Shown piece by piece: positions 24,691 to 33,606 of a stretch of DNA of 64,000 nucleotides. The translations under genes and the position numbers were made by a program. Numbering within the stretch: the stretch's first letter is position 1; the number at the start of each line of letters is the position of its first letter. The notes under the pieces are model-generated. The model was not told the DNA's origin. It did no database searches and saw nothing but the letters and a program-made list of their open reading frames with translations. Origin of the DNA: Desulfospira joergensenii DSM 10085. Lineage in GTDB: Bacteria; Desulfobacterota; Desulfobacteria; Desulfobacterales; Desulfobacteraceae. The stretch is from the NCBI RefSeq assembly GCF_000420085.1, contig NZ_ATUG01000002.1, positions 930,001-994,000 on the forward strand, read 5' to 3'.

Positions 24691-27141
24691 ATGGGCATAG
24701 AAAACTTAGATAAACTCTTTGAACCCTCCTCTGTTGCCGTGATCGGAGCCAGTCCCAACAGGGGGAGTGTCGGGGCTGCCGTGATGAACAGCCTGGGGGC
24801 CGGCGGATTCAAAGGGGACATTTTTCCGGTGAACCCCAAGTATAAGATCATCAGGGGAATTCCCTGCTGTCCGGATGCCTCGGATCTCCCTTCGGGTCTG
24901 GACATGGCCGTCATTGCCGTGCCCATGGCTGTTGTGCCGGATATCGTCCGGACCTGCGGCCGGAAAAATATGGGGGGAGCCGTGATCCTGTCCGCCGACC
25001 GGACCGCCATAAGGGACGGCCGGTCCGAAGCCGGACGGAGGATCAAACAGGCGGCCGGCGAAACCGGAATCCGGATCCTGGGCCCGGATTCCGTGGGAAT
25101 TGTAAATACCTTCCATCAATTGAACGCCAGCTTCATGGCCCAGACACCCCTGCCCGGTAAAATCGCCTTTCTTTCCCAGAGCGGAGGGATCATTACATCG
25201 GTTCTTGACCTTGCCATGCGGGAAAACGTGGGCTTCAGCCACTTTGTCAGCCTGGGGTCCCAGGCGGACGTGAATTTTGCCGACTTGCTGGATTACCTGG
25301 GATCCCATCCCGGGGTGGAGAGCATCCTCATGTATCTGGAAACTCTGACCCGGATGAGGGAGTTCATGAGTGCGGCCCGGGCCGTTTCCAGGGTCAAGCC
25401 CATCATTGTCCTGAAATCGGGTCAATCGGGAACCGGCATTGGAATCGGCCGGGATGAGATCTATGATACTGCTTTTAAACGGGCGGGAATTTTAAGGGTT
25501 CACGGATTCCAGGCCCTTTTCGACTGTGCGGAATTCCTGGCCAAGGGGAAACGGCCCAAAGGCCCCAGGCTGGCCATTGTCTCCAACGGCGGCGGAACCG
25601 GGGTCATGGCCGAAGATGCCATGGCCCACCACGGGCTGGAACCGGCTGTCCTGGATGGGGACTTTATCCGGGAACTGGACAATTTTCTGGGATCCAGCTG
25701 GAGCCGGAAAAATCCCATTGAACTGATCCAGGCTTCCAGGCCTGAAAATTATATCCGGGTGGTTGAGGCCTGCATTCGGGCCAGGGGAATCGACGGGCTC
25801 CTGCTCCTGAGCTCCCCGGTGGGCATCTATGACTGCACCCCCATTGCCAAGGCCCTGGTAAAGCTTCTTGAAACCGCGCCTTTTCCCGTGTTCACGGCCT
25901 GGCTGGGGGGAAAGCATATTGACGGATCCAGGGCCATCCTCAATGAAAAGGGAATCATCACCTATGATACACCCGAGCGGGCGGTCAGGGCCTTTGCCAA
26001 CCTTTTCAAGTTCGGCCGGAACATGGAGATGCTCCAGCAGATTCCCTATCGCACGGACAGGCGCCTGTCCATTGACCGGGAAAAAGCCGACAGGATCATG
26101 GAATCCTGGCTGGACCGGGCCCGGGTTTCAATTGATGGCAACAGACCGGCAGAGTTTTTGTCCTCCTACGGGATATATCTGGAAGAGAGCCCGGAAGAGC
26201 CGGATTATGAGCTGACCATGGGCGCCCTGCACGACCCCTTGTTCGGGCCGGTGATCTGGTTCGGTGCCGGAGGGGCCATGACCCATATCCAGGGGGACAG
26301 GGCCCTGGCCCTTCCTCCCCTGAACCGGCTTCTGGCCCGGCGCGCCATGGAAGAGACCCGGATTTCAAAACTCTTCCACGGATACAAGGATATCCGGAAA
26401 ATCGATTGTTCCCGGCTGGAAGAGATCCTGATCCTCATCAGCCGGATGGTCACGGATTATCCCCAGATAAAGCGCCTGGACATGAATCCGGTCCGGGCAG
26501 CCAAGGGTGAGTTCAAGATCACCCGGGCCCGCATCGAGCTGGAAAAATCCCGGACCCAGGCCCCGGCCCATCTGATCATCAGCCCCTATCCCTGGCGGCA
26601 GGAATCGGAATTCGTCACCCGGGAAGGAGAAGAGGTGTTTCTCCGGCCCATCCGGCCCGGGGATGCCGGAGGGATTGTCGATCTTTTTGAGGCCCTTTCC
26701 CCGGAGACCGTCTATTTAAGGTTCTTTTCACCCATCAAGCATATATCCAAGTCCATGCTGGTCCGGCTGACCCAGATCGACTATGACCGGGAGATCGCCC
26801 TGTGCGCAGTTCTACGGAGAAATTCCAAAGATCCGGATCCCCGGCCCAGGATCCTGGGCGTGGCCCGGATCATTTTTTCGCCCGACAGGAGGGCAGGGGA
26901 ATTCGCCATTGTCCTTGACGATAGCTGGCATGGAAAGGGGATCGGATCGGTTCTGCTGAAACAGGCCCTGATGAGCGCTAAAAAATACGGGCTGGAAAAG
27001 GTCAGCGGCCCGGTCATCACCACCAATGCCCCCATGCTTGCCCTGGGACGAAAACTGGGGTTCAGAGTGGCCCTGGATCCGGAATCCTCGGAATACCGGC
27101 TGACCATTGATTTAAGAGAGGATCTGAAGGAGTCGGGCTGA
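24691..27141 (+). CDS. ADP-forming acyl-CoA synthetase / GNAT acetyltransferase fusion with shortened ATP-grasp
   Basis: A protein of about 816 residues. CoA-binding domain from residue 5 (DKLFEPSSVAVIGASPNRGS), succinyl-CoA-ligase-like domains with the phospho-His region, then what remains of the ATP-grasp part, and a C-terminal GNAT domain from about 650 (DDSWHGKGIGSVLLKQAL). This is the layout of Pat/YfiQ-type protein lysine acetyltransferases. The ATP-grasp segment is odd: FLSSYGIYLEE passes almost directly to LHDPLFGPVIWFGAGG, so roughly 80-90 residues with the front ATP-binding lobe are absent. ADP-forming ligase activity is therefore unlikely; acetyltransferase activity remains possible. 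ATG 24676 is an alternative start. Confidence 0.85.
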   Translation: MGIENLDKLFEPSSVAVIGASPNRGSVGAAVMNSLGAGGFKGDIFPVNPKYKIIRGIPCCPDASDLPSGLDMAVIAVPMAVVPDIVRTCGRKNMGGAVILSADRTAIRDGRSEAGRRIKQAAGETGIRILGPDSVGIVNTFHQLNASFMAQTPLPGKIAFLSQSGGIITSVLDLAMRENVGFSHFVSLGSQADVNFADLLDYLGSHPGVESILMYLETLTRMREFMSAARAVSRVKPIIVLKSGQSGTGIGIGRDEIYDTAFKRAGILRVHGFQALFDCAEFLAKGKRPKGPRLAIVSNGGGTGVMAEDAMAHHGLEPAVLDGDFIRELDNFLGSSWSRKNPIELIQASRPENYIRVVEACIRARGIDGLLLLSSPVGIYDCTPIAKALVKLLETAPFPVFTAWLGGKHIDGSRAILNEKGIITYDTPERAVRAFANLFKFGRNMEMLQQIPYRTDRRLSIDREKADRIMESWLDRARVSIDGNRPAEFLSSYGIYLEESPEEPDYELTMGALHDPLFGPVIWFGAGGAMTHIQGDRALALPPLNRLLARRAMEETRISKLFHGYKDIRKIDCSRLEEILILISRMVTDYPQIKRLDMNPVRAAKGEFKITRARIELEKSRTQAPAHLIISPYPWRQESEFVTREGEEVFLRPIRPGDAGGIVDLFEALSPETVYLRFFSPIKHISKSMLVRLTQIDYDREIALCAVLRRNSKDPDPRPRILGVARIIFSPDRRAGEFAIVLDDSWHGKGIGSVLLKQALMSAKKYGLEKVSGPVITTNAPMLALGRKLGFRVALDPESSEYRLTIDLREDLKESG

Positions 27142-27170
27142 CCGGTTTTTGATTCATCACCGGTTCCCTT

Positions 27171-30100
27171 CTAGTTCATGTTCACGGCTTTTTGACACCC
27201 CGGACCAATGATGCCGCTTTTCCCGCCGGTGATAGGCTGTACGGTGATCTGGGTGGCGATTCTCTCCTTCAGGGCGGAAACATGGGAGATGATACCGATC
27301 AGTTTTCCATCCTGGTGCAGACCGGACAAGGTTTCCAGGGCTGTCTCCAATGCCTCGTCATCCAGGGTGCCGAAGCCCTCGTCCAGGAAAAGGGAATCCA
27401 CCCTGACTTTGCGGCTGGCCATTTTTGAGAGTCCAAGGGCAAGGGTCAGGCTGACAATAAAGCTTTCACCGCCGGACAGGTTTTGGGTGGACCGGATTTC
27501 GCCGGCCTGGTAGTTGTCCACGACGTTCAGCTCAAGGGGCCGATTCTCATCCCGAATCAGCAGATACCGGTCGGTCATCTTTTCAAGCTGCCGGTTGGCA
27601 TGGGCTACCATGAGTTCGAATGTCAGGCCCTGGGCAAAGTTCCGGTATTTTTTTCCGTCGGCAGATCCGATGAGACCGTGCAGTTTTTCCCAGCGCAGGC
27701 ACTCTTTTTTCCGGGCCTGGATTAAGGCCTGTTTTTCCTTTATCCTCTCTCGGGCGGCCTTGTTTTCGAAAAGGGTATGCTTCAAACCGGCAATGGCATC
27801 CCTGAGTTGCTCCAGCTCTTTTTCCGATTTCTCCAGCTCGGGTTCAAGTTCCCCTCGCGTCTTGTCCGTTATTTTTCCGGCAATTTCCATGGCCAGACGA
27901 TTCTCCCGGTCTTTTTGCCTGGCCCTGAGATCTGTCCGGCGGTCATCCAGATCCTTTGCCTTGGCCGTGAGCCGGGCCCGTTCATCTCCCCCAAGCCGGG
28001 CCGCAAGGAATTCTTTTTCATCGAAGAACCCTGCCGATTGAATAGAGGCGGAAAAATCCTTTTCAAGCTTTTCAAGTTCAGATTCTCTCTGTAGGATTCC
28101 TTCTTCCAGGGAAACAAAACGGGTCTTTGCGGAATTCAATTTCTGCCGGGCCTCATCGTTCAGGGTCCGGGTCTGCTTTTCGGCTGCCTCGGCATGGTCA
28201 ATCCCTTTATTCAACCCCAGTTCTTCTATATCGGGATCTTTATCTTTGTACAGTTCCCGTCGCTGCCTTCGGCTGTCATCCCACTCCTTTCTGATGGACT
28301 CCAATGCCTTCTGTTTTTCCGCCAGGGCGACGGCCTGGGTTTCAATCACCGCATTCAGCCGCTTTACCTCTCCCTCTGATTCAAAGATCCTCTTTTCTAT
28401 CTCTCCCCTTTTTTTAACCTGAACCTGCCACTTTTCCAGCCGATCCCTCAAGGATCTGACCAGGGAGGGGACATCCTCAGGGAATCGGTCGATCCCCAGG
28501 GGCAGCAGTTTGACGGATACGGCCTTTTTCAGCTCTTCAAAGCCGGCCCGGGCAATATTCAAGTTTTTTGTCAGGTCGGAAAGGTGCTTTTGAGCCGTCT
28601 GTTTTTCATTGGCTGCGGCGGTTTGGTGCTTTTCACTCTCGGTCAGATGATTCCGGGCTTCGCTTTCATCGGTTTCAAGTTTGTTAATGGCCGCCTCCTG
28701 GGCCTCGGCCTTCCGGATCCGTTCAGAGAGGGCTTCAATTTTTTTTTCCGTTTTATCCGGCACAGGAACATTTCCCTGGGCAAAAGGGTGTTCTCTGGAG
28801 CCGCAAAGGGGGCAGGCCCTTCCGTCTTCCAGGCGGCTGCGATGAACTTCAAGTTCTGCGATTCTTGCAAGAAAGGCCATCTCCCTGAGAAGGGTCTCTT
28901 TTTCGCTGCGGTATTCACGCAGCATCCGGTTGCCAAGAAGTTTCCTTAAAACATCTTTTCCCTGAAGGAGGGACCTGGCAGCCTGGTCCAGTTCCTTTTT
29001 TTGGTTCCTGAATTGTTTTTCGGAATTTCTGAGTTTCTTGGTTGCCTGTTCCAGGGCGGTTCCGGCCTGTTCCCGTTCAATTGCCTTCTGCCGGATCTCT
29101 TCCTGCCTGGAGAGGATACGGTTCAGCTGTTCCTCAACTCCGGCCAGGCCTCCCAGCAGCCATTCATCCTGGGAGTGATCTTTGAGGTAGTGCTCCACAA
29201 GCTCCAAATCCCTGCGGGCCTGGATCTGCTTTTCCTTTTCCCTGTGTTCAAGCTCTCTGTGGGATTCAATTTTGGCCGCCTCTTTTTTACAGCTCTTTTC
29301 TCCTTCAAAGAGAGCCTTTTCCTGTTCGGCAAGTTTTAGATCAAGGGAGCGGACTTTCTGGATCAGCGGGGCCGTCTGTTTTAGTTTTGCCCTGGCCTTG
29401 AGGGTCTTCTGTTCAGCGGCGGCCAATGCTTTTTCCCGCTGTTCCGAGTCCTCCTCCAGCTTAGGAAGTCTCTCTTTTTCCCTTTCCAGGGCCGCCTGAT
29501 CTTGGGTTTGCTGTTTGCGGATCTCTGCAAGTGTGGCATATCTGCCTTCCCATTCGGCGGCCTTCAGTGCCCGGTCCAGCCTTTCCCCTTCGGGTTTGAA
29601 TGCCTTGATTTCGGTTTGAATCGTTTTTGTTTCCTCTGACAGGGAGCGGATCTCTTTTTTTAATTCCTCCAGATGGATCAGCCATGTAACGGCCTTTTGG
29701 ATCTCTTTTTTTTGGGCGGCCAGCCGGATCTCCTGTTCTTGTTTGTTTTCAAGATCCTTTTGAATCTCTTTTTCCTGCTCCGGTTCAAGAATTGCGATAC
29801 CGGAAGTCTCTGCCTGTAAAAGATTCAGCTTTTCCCGTTCATCCCTCTGCCGCTCATGGACACGCCGGGAGATTTCCGAATAAATCCCCGTACCGGTGAT
29901 CTGTTCGAGTATTCTGGATTTCTGTTCCACATCGGCTTTGAGAAATGTGTCAAACCCTCCCTGGGCCAGCAGGATGGACCGGGTGAACCGGTCGAAATCC
30001 ATGCCTGTTTTTTCTTCAATAACCCCCGGTACCAGACTCTTTTTGGTCTCAATGGGCTTTCCCGTCTCCATATCACTGATTTCGTGCCTGGCGTCAATCA

Positions 30101-30425
30101 GGTTCCCGTCTGCTCTTTTCCGGGCCCGGTGCTGTGCCCAGTGACAGCGGAATCTGCCGGCCTGGGATTCAAACATCACCTCGGCATAGCATTCCCCGGT
30201 CTGCCGGGACATGATCTCATTGCCGCTTTTTGTGATTTTCCCAAGCCGGGGGGTTGCCCCGTAGAGCCCCAGACAGATGGCATCGAGAATGGTCGATTTC
30301 CCCGCACCGGTGGGGCCGGTCAGCGCAAAGATGCCGTTGGCTATATATTCCGGGTCTGTGAAATCAATGAACCACTCCCCGTAGAGAGAATTTAAGTTTT
30401 TGAATCTAAGTTCGAGGATCTTCAT
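27171..30425 (-). CDS. sbcC: SbcC, ATPase subunit of the SbcCD nuclease
   Basis: A 1084-residue SMC-like protein (Rad50 relative) that with SbcD cleaves DNA hairpins and processes blocked ends. N-terminal Walker A is GPTGAGKSTILDAIC. Two very long coiled-coil arms flank a zinc hook CPLCGSREHP near residue 545. The C-terminal lobe has the signature QNLSGGESFIVSLTLALGLS and Walker B DSLFLDEGFGTLD. The ATG overlaps the stop of the four-helix-bundle gene (ATGA). Confidence 0.96.
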   Translation of the reverse strand: MKILELRFKNLNSLYGEWFIDFTDPEYIANGIFALTGPTGAGKSTILDAICLGLYGATPRLGKITKSGNEIMSRQTGECYAEVMFESQAGRFRCHWAQHRARKRADGNLIDARHEISDMETGKPIETKKSLVPGVIEEKTGMDFDRFTRSILLAQGGFDTFLKADVEQKSRILEQITGTGIYSEISRRVHERQRDEREKLNLLQAETSGIAILEPEQEKEIQKDLENKQEQEIRLAAQKKEIQKAVTWLIHLEELKKEIRSLSEETKTIQTEIKAFKPEGERLDRALKAAEWEGRYATLAEIRKQQTQDQAALEREKERLPKLEEDSEQREKALAAAEQKTLKARAKLKQTAPLIQKVRSLDLKLAEQEKALFEGEKSCKKEAAKIESHRELEHREKEKQIQARRDLELVEHYLKDHSQDEWLLGGLAGVEEQLNRILSRQEEIRQKAIEREQAGTALEQATKKLRNSEKQFRNQKKELDQAARSLLQGKDVLRKLLGNRMLREYRSEKETLLREMAFLARIAELEVHRSRLEDGRACPLCGSREHPFAQGNVPVPDKTEKKIEALSERIRKAEAQEAAINKLETDESEARNHLTESEKHQTAAANEKQTAQKHLSDLTKNLNIARAGFEELKKAVSVKLLPLGIDRFPEDVPSLVRSLRDRLEKWQVQVKKRGEIEKRIFESEGEVKRLNAVIETQAVALAEKQKALESIRKEWDDSRRQRRELYKDKDPDIEELGLNKGIDHAEAAEKQTRTLNDEARQKLNSAKTRFVSLEEGILQRESELEKLEKDFSASIQSAGFFDEKEFLAARLGGDERARLTAKAKDLDDRRTDLRARQKDRENRLAMEIAGKITDKTRGELEPELEKSEKELEQLRDAIAGLKHTLFENKAARERIKEKQALIQARKKECLRWEKLHGLIGSADGKKYRNFAQGLTFELMVAHANRQLEKMTDRYLLIRDENRPLELNVVDNYQAGEIRSTQNLSGGESFIVSLTLALGLSKMASRKVRVDSLFLDEGFGTLDDEALETALETLSGLHQDGKLIGIISHVSALKERIATQITVQPITGGKSGIIGPGCQKAVNMN

Positions 30426-30802
30426 GATTTTTGATTGCCTTTGGAGGTCTTGACTAAAGATACAAATATTGCAGTCAATTCATCCCCCTCTTTGAGTAAC
30501 GGCTCCACTTTTTCTTTGGGCAGTAATCCACCTTCGATAATCAGCTCAAGCCAAAAGCAGGTTTCATCCGCTTCTTCTGCAACAACGCCAAGCTTTGCTA
30601 TAAATTCCGCTTTTGATCTGCCCCGGCATGCTGCCCTGTAATTGGCACCAACAGATGTGGCAGACCGGATAATTTGCCGTCCAATCGTATCGGCAGATGT
30701 GGTTTTGGGTAATGCATCGATTGATTTCATGATTCTCAACGCGAACGGCTTTGTTCTATTTTTTAGTTCCGGCCCTTTCAAACCCCAAATTCCCTTTTTC
30801 AT
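30422..30802 (-). CDS. Four-helix-bundle protein (23S rRNA intervening-sequence type)
   Basis: A 126-residue all-helical protein with the family signature IGRQIIRSATSVGANYRAAC, followed by KAEFIAKLGVVAEEADET. Genes of this family occur both in 23S rRNA intervening sequences and as stand-alone genes; the function is unknown. Here it splits sbcD from sbcC, is bounded by exact 12-bp inverted repeats, and overlaps the sbcC start. No clear ribosome-binding site is visible. The context suggests insertion of a small cassette. Confidence 0.9.
   Translation of the reverse strand: MKKGIWGLKGPELKNRTKPFALRIMKSIDALPKTTSADTIGRQIIRSATSVGANYRAACRGRSKAEFIAKLGVVAEEADETCFWLELIIEGGLLPKEKVEPLLKEGDELTAIFVSLVKTSKGNQKS
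30426..30437. repeat. Left arm of 12-bp inverted repeat flanking the four-helix-bundle gene
   Basis: GATTTTTGATTG on the plus strand, one base from the sbcC ATG and inside the last codons of the four-helix-bundle gene. It is the exact reverse complement of 30865-30876. Confidence 0.8.
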
Positions 30803-30864
30803 GTTTGATTTCAGAAGCAGGATTTATGAATGCTCTCATGGGTTTTCTCCAAATCAAAAATTCT

Positions 30865-30876
30865 CAATCAAAAATC
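30865..30876. repeat. Right arm of 12-bp inverted repeat flanking the four-helix-bundle gene
   Basis: CAATCAAAAATC on the plus strand, overlapping the sbcD stop codon by two bases. A degenerate second copy (AAATCAAAAATT) lies just before it at 30851-30862. Confidence 0.8.
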
Positions 30877-32131
30877 AAACTTCATTCACATCTTCCTCCA
30901 GCAAGTCTTTAACGATTTCCTTATAAGAACCGGTCAATTCAACCCGGTCCTCATCCGGAACATCAAAGGCATCCAGACAGCGTTCAAAGACATCGTTTAC
31001 ATCCAGATCATCCAGGGTCTGGTTTTCCTGAATGGCATGGATGACCCGGTCAGTCAGCCTTTTGTTTTTTATCCGCCGGATCTCCATGACAGAATCTGCC
31101 AGGGCCTCTTCCAGGGTTTCCCGGAGGTCTCCGACGATCTTTGCTCCGGTATATTCGATCTCCAGCCATGCCGTGCTTTTCTCCGTTTTCAGCCGTTCAA
31201 TTTTTGAAAGAATGTCGTCAAGGGAACCCACGATTCTCTCCAGGGGTTGAAAACAGGGAATTCTCAGCTCTTGAATCAGAGGAGCTGCTCCGTTAAATTC
31301 AATGGTGACCACTTTTTTGGTCTGTCCGGCTTCGCCGTAGCCCATGGGAATCGGGGAGCCGCTATAGCGGATATGTTCGGCTCCTCCGACGCGTTGGGGC
31401 ACATGGAGGTGTCCCAGGGCCAGATAATCGATGGACAGGGGAAATACCTCCTTGCCCACATGGGCCAGGGAACCGACATAGAGCTCTCTTACCCCGTCTC
31501 CGTCAACGGTTTCACCGCCGGCGGTGAAAAGATGGCCCATGGCAATGATGGGAATCTGGGATTGTGGATTTTTGATGTTTGATTGTTGAAGCAGGGCTTT
31601 GCGCTTTTTTTCCGCAATGGCGGCGACCTCGGCATAGTGTTCCTGAATGCCCCGGACCAGTTTTCTGTTCTTGTCTTCAATGGTTTCCCCGGGCTCAACA
31701 ATCCGGATATCCCTGTCCCGGAGATAGGGAACTGCGCAGACAATTGCCTGGGGAAGATTCTTTTCATCCTTGAGCACGATCACTTCATCCTCCGGATGTT
31801 CAGTGATTGAGCCGACAACGTAGACCTTCAATGCCCGGAGGAGTTCTCTGGGGGCATTTAAAAAGGAAGGGGAGTCATGGTTGCCTGAAATGACAAGGAT
31901 ATGACGGCAGAATGAATCTGAAACCCTGCAGAGGAACCGATAGTAAAGTTCCTGGGCCCGGTTGCCCGGCGTCCCCGTATCAAAGATATCTCCGGCAATG
32001 AGCAGGACATCGATCTTTTCATCTTGTATTGTCGTGCTCAGCCAGTCCAGGAATGAAGAAAACTCATCGTATCTTTTCCGTCCGTAAAGGGAGCGGCCCA
32101 GATGCCAGTCTGATGTGTGCAGGATTTTCAT
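30875..32131 (-). CDS. sbcD: SbcD, nuclease subunit of SbcCD
   Basis: A 418-residue Mre11-like metallophosphoesterase. Metal-binding motifs are in order: MKILHTSDWHLG at the start, LIAGDIFD, VISGNHDSP, MGHLFTAGG and ALGHLHVPQ. The frame extends 40 codons upstream, but the ATG at 32131 gives the canonical start. Between KKRKALLQ and IPIIAMGH lies a short Asn/Gln/Lys-rich stretch, QSNIKNPQSQ, encoded by the same A-rich repeat type seen around the four-helix-bundle gene. It precedes sbcC in the same operon, interrupted by that gene. Confidence 0.95.
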   Translation of the reverse strand: MKILHTSDWHLGRSLYGRKRYDEFSSFLDWLSTTIQDEKIDVLLIAGDIFDTGTPGNRAQELYYRFLCRVSDSFCRHILVISGNHDSPSFLNAPRELLRALKVYVVGSITEHPEDEVIVLKDEKNLPQAIVCAVPYLRDRDIRIVEPGETIEDKNRKLVRGIQEHYAEVAAIAEKKRKALLQQSNIKNPQSQIPIIAMGHLFTAGGETVDGDGVRELYVGSLAHVGKEVFPLSIDYLALGHLHVPQRVGGAEHIRYSGSPIPMGYGEAGQTKKVVTIEFNGAAPLIQELRIPCFQPLERIVGSLDDILSKIERLKTEKSTAWLEIEYTGAKIVGDLRETLEEALADSVMEIRRIKNKRLTDRVIHAIQENQTLDDLDVNDVFERCLDAFDVPDEDRVELTGSYKEIVKDLLEEDVNEV

Positions 32132-32219
32132 GGGTTTCAAATTCCTCAAACCAAGATGATGGGAGAGATTTTTTGTGGAAGCCTTGGAGACGCCGATCGC
32201 CTCCGCCCGGATCTCCGTG

Positions 32220-32263
32220 AAAAGAGAACCGGCCCGGGGATGATCTCCCATACGGCCGGCTCA
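32220..32263 (-). terminator. Intrinsic terminator after the aldo/keto reductase gene
   Basis: On the minus strand GAGCCGGCC (32263-32255) pairs with GGCCGGTTC (32235-32227), nine pairs with one G-U, followed by TCTTTT. It lies 16 bases after the stop of the reductase gene. Confidence 0.6.
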
Positions 32264-32278
32264 GGGTTCAACAGCTCC

Positions 32279-33481
32279 TTACTCCATATTGAGCATCTTC
32301 TTTACCTGTTCCAGGCGGTTCTGGAGCTGATCGTCTTCCAGGTCCCGGACCACTTCCTCCAGCATGTCGGGAATGGGGATGGACTGGGGACATTTTTCCA
32401 GGCATTCCCCGCACTGGATGCAGCTGGAGGCCCAGCCCGGGTCCGTATTGGAGAAGATTCCGCCGCACCGGGCCGCATACATGAATTTGGCCTCTTCCAG
32501 GTTCTTGAAGAGATGATACTTGTTGAACACCTCAAAGGCTGCCGAGATATTGACCCCTTCCGGGCAGGGCTTGCAGTACTCGCATCCGGTGCAGCCCACC
32601 TTCATGAGGCGCTTATAAGTATCCGAGGCCTGTTTGACCAGGTCTTTTTCCTTTTGTGTCAGGGAGCCGGGAAGGGCCTGGCCGGCAATTTTCAGGTTCT
32701 CTTCAATATGGGCTTCCTCGTTCATCCCCGACAATACCACCGTGACCTCGGGGTGGTCCCAGATCCATCGCAGGGACCATTCCACCGGGGTACGGGCCGG
32801 ATCCGCCTGCTTCCAGATCTTATCCACATCCGGCGGCGGTTTTGGCAGTCCCAGATTGCCCCCCCGCAGGGGCTCCATGATGACGATGCCCAGATCCCTG
32901 GCCGCCGCGTATTTCAGGCCTTCGGTTCCGGCCTGGTGAACCTCGTCCAGATAGTTGTACTGGATCTGGCAGAATTCCCAGGGATAATCATCCACGATGG
33001 TTTTAAAATCGTCAATATGGCCGTGGAAGGAGAATCCTGCGTTTCTGATCCGGCCGTCGGCCTTGGCCCTGTCAATGAAATCCAGAATATCTTTTTTCAT
33101 GAGGTCTTCCCAGACCGGGCCGGCCAGGTTGTGGATCAGATAATAATCGATCTGTCCGGTTTTCAGCAGCTTGAGCTGCTCGTTGAGGAAAAAATCCATA
33201 TGCTCCCGGTCCCTGACCATCCAGGAGGGCAGTTTGGTGGCGATATTGGCCTTTTCCCGGTACCCTTCTTCCAGGGCTTTGCCCACAAGGGGTTCGCTTT
33301 TGCCCCCATGGTAGGGCCAGGCCGTGTCAATGTAGTTGACCCCCTTGTCCACGGCCCGCCGGATCTGGGCAATGGCCCGTTTTTCATCAATGGTCCGGTC
33401 CTTGTTCACGGGCAGCCGCATACACCCGAATCCCAGGACGGATAATTCTTCTTTTAATTTTGGCATTTTCCGGTACAGCAT
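32279..33481 (-). CDS. Aldo/keto reductase with C-terminal 4Fe-4S clusters
   Basis: About 400 residues. The N-terminal TIM barrel has LGFGCMRLPV, the catalytic Asp/Tyr region GVNYIDTAWPYHGGKSE and Lys in IATKLP. The C-terminus carries a cysteine group CTGCEYCKPCP and a ferredoxin motif CIQCGECLEKCP. Such Fe-S aldo/keto reductases are common in strict anaerobes; the substrate is unknown. The ATG at 33481 has an AAGGAG site, so the 23 upstream in-frame codons are leader. Confidence 0.92.
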   Translation of the reverse strand: MLYRKMPKLKEELSVLGFGCMRLPVNKDRTIDEKRAIAQIRRAVDKGVNYIDTAWPYHGGKSEPLVGKALEEGYREKANIATKLPSWMVRDREHMDFFLNEQLKLLKTGQIDYYLIHNLAGPVWEDLMKKDILDFIDRAKADGRIRNAGFSFHGHIDDFKTIVDDYPWEFCQIQYNYLDEVHQAGTEGLKYAAARDLGIVIMEPLRGGNLGLPKPPPDVDKIWKQADPARTPVEWSLRWIWDHPEVTVVLSGMNEEAHIEENLKIAGQALPGSLTQKEKDLVKQASDTYKRLMKVGCTGCEYCKPCPEGVNISAAFEVFNKYHLFKNLEEAKFMYAARCGGIFSNTDPGWASSCIQCGECLEKCPQSIPIPDMLEEVVRDLEDDQLQNRLEQVKKMLNME

Positions 33482-33606
33482 GGTATCTCCTTGGATATGT
33501 TTTTTGGGGTTGATGGAATTGAATTTAATCGAGTCGTGCTTATAAGTCAATATCAGTGGGAAAGCAGGAAAAACTGAATCAGCGAGAAAAGCTGGAAAAG
33601 ATTCAT

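Noticed and set aside
27141..27170. Inverted ACCGGT pair between the acyltransferase and sbcC genes
   Set aside because: Only six self-complementary pairs with no T-run; not enough to call a terminator.
32117..33445. 442-codon plus-strand frame
   Set aside because: Antisense to the Fe-S aldo/keto reductase; no domain features of its own.
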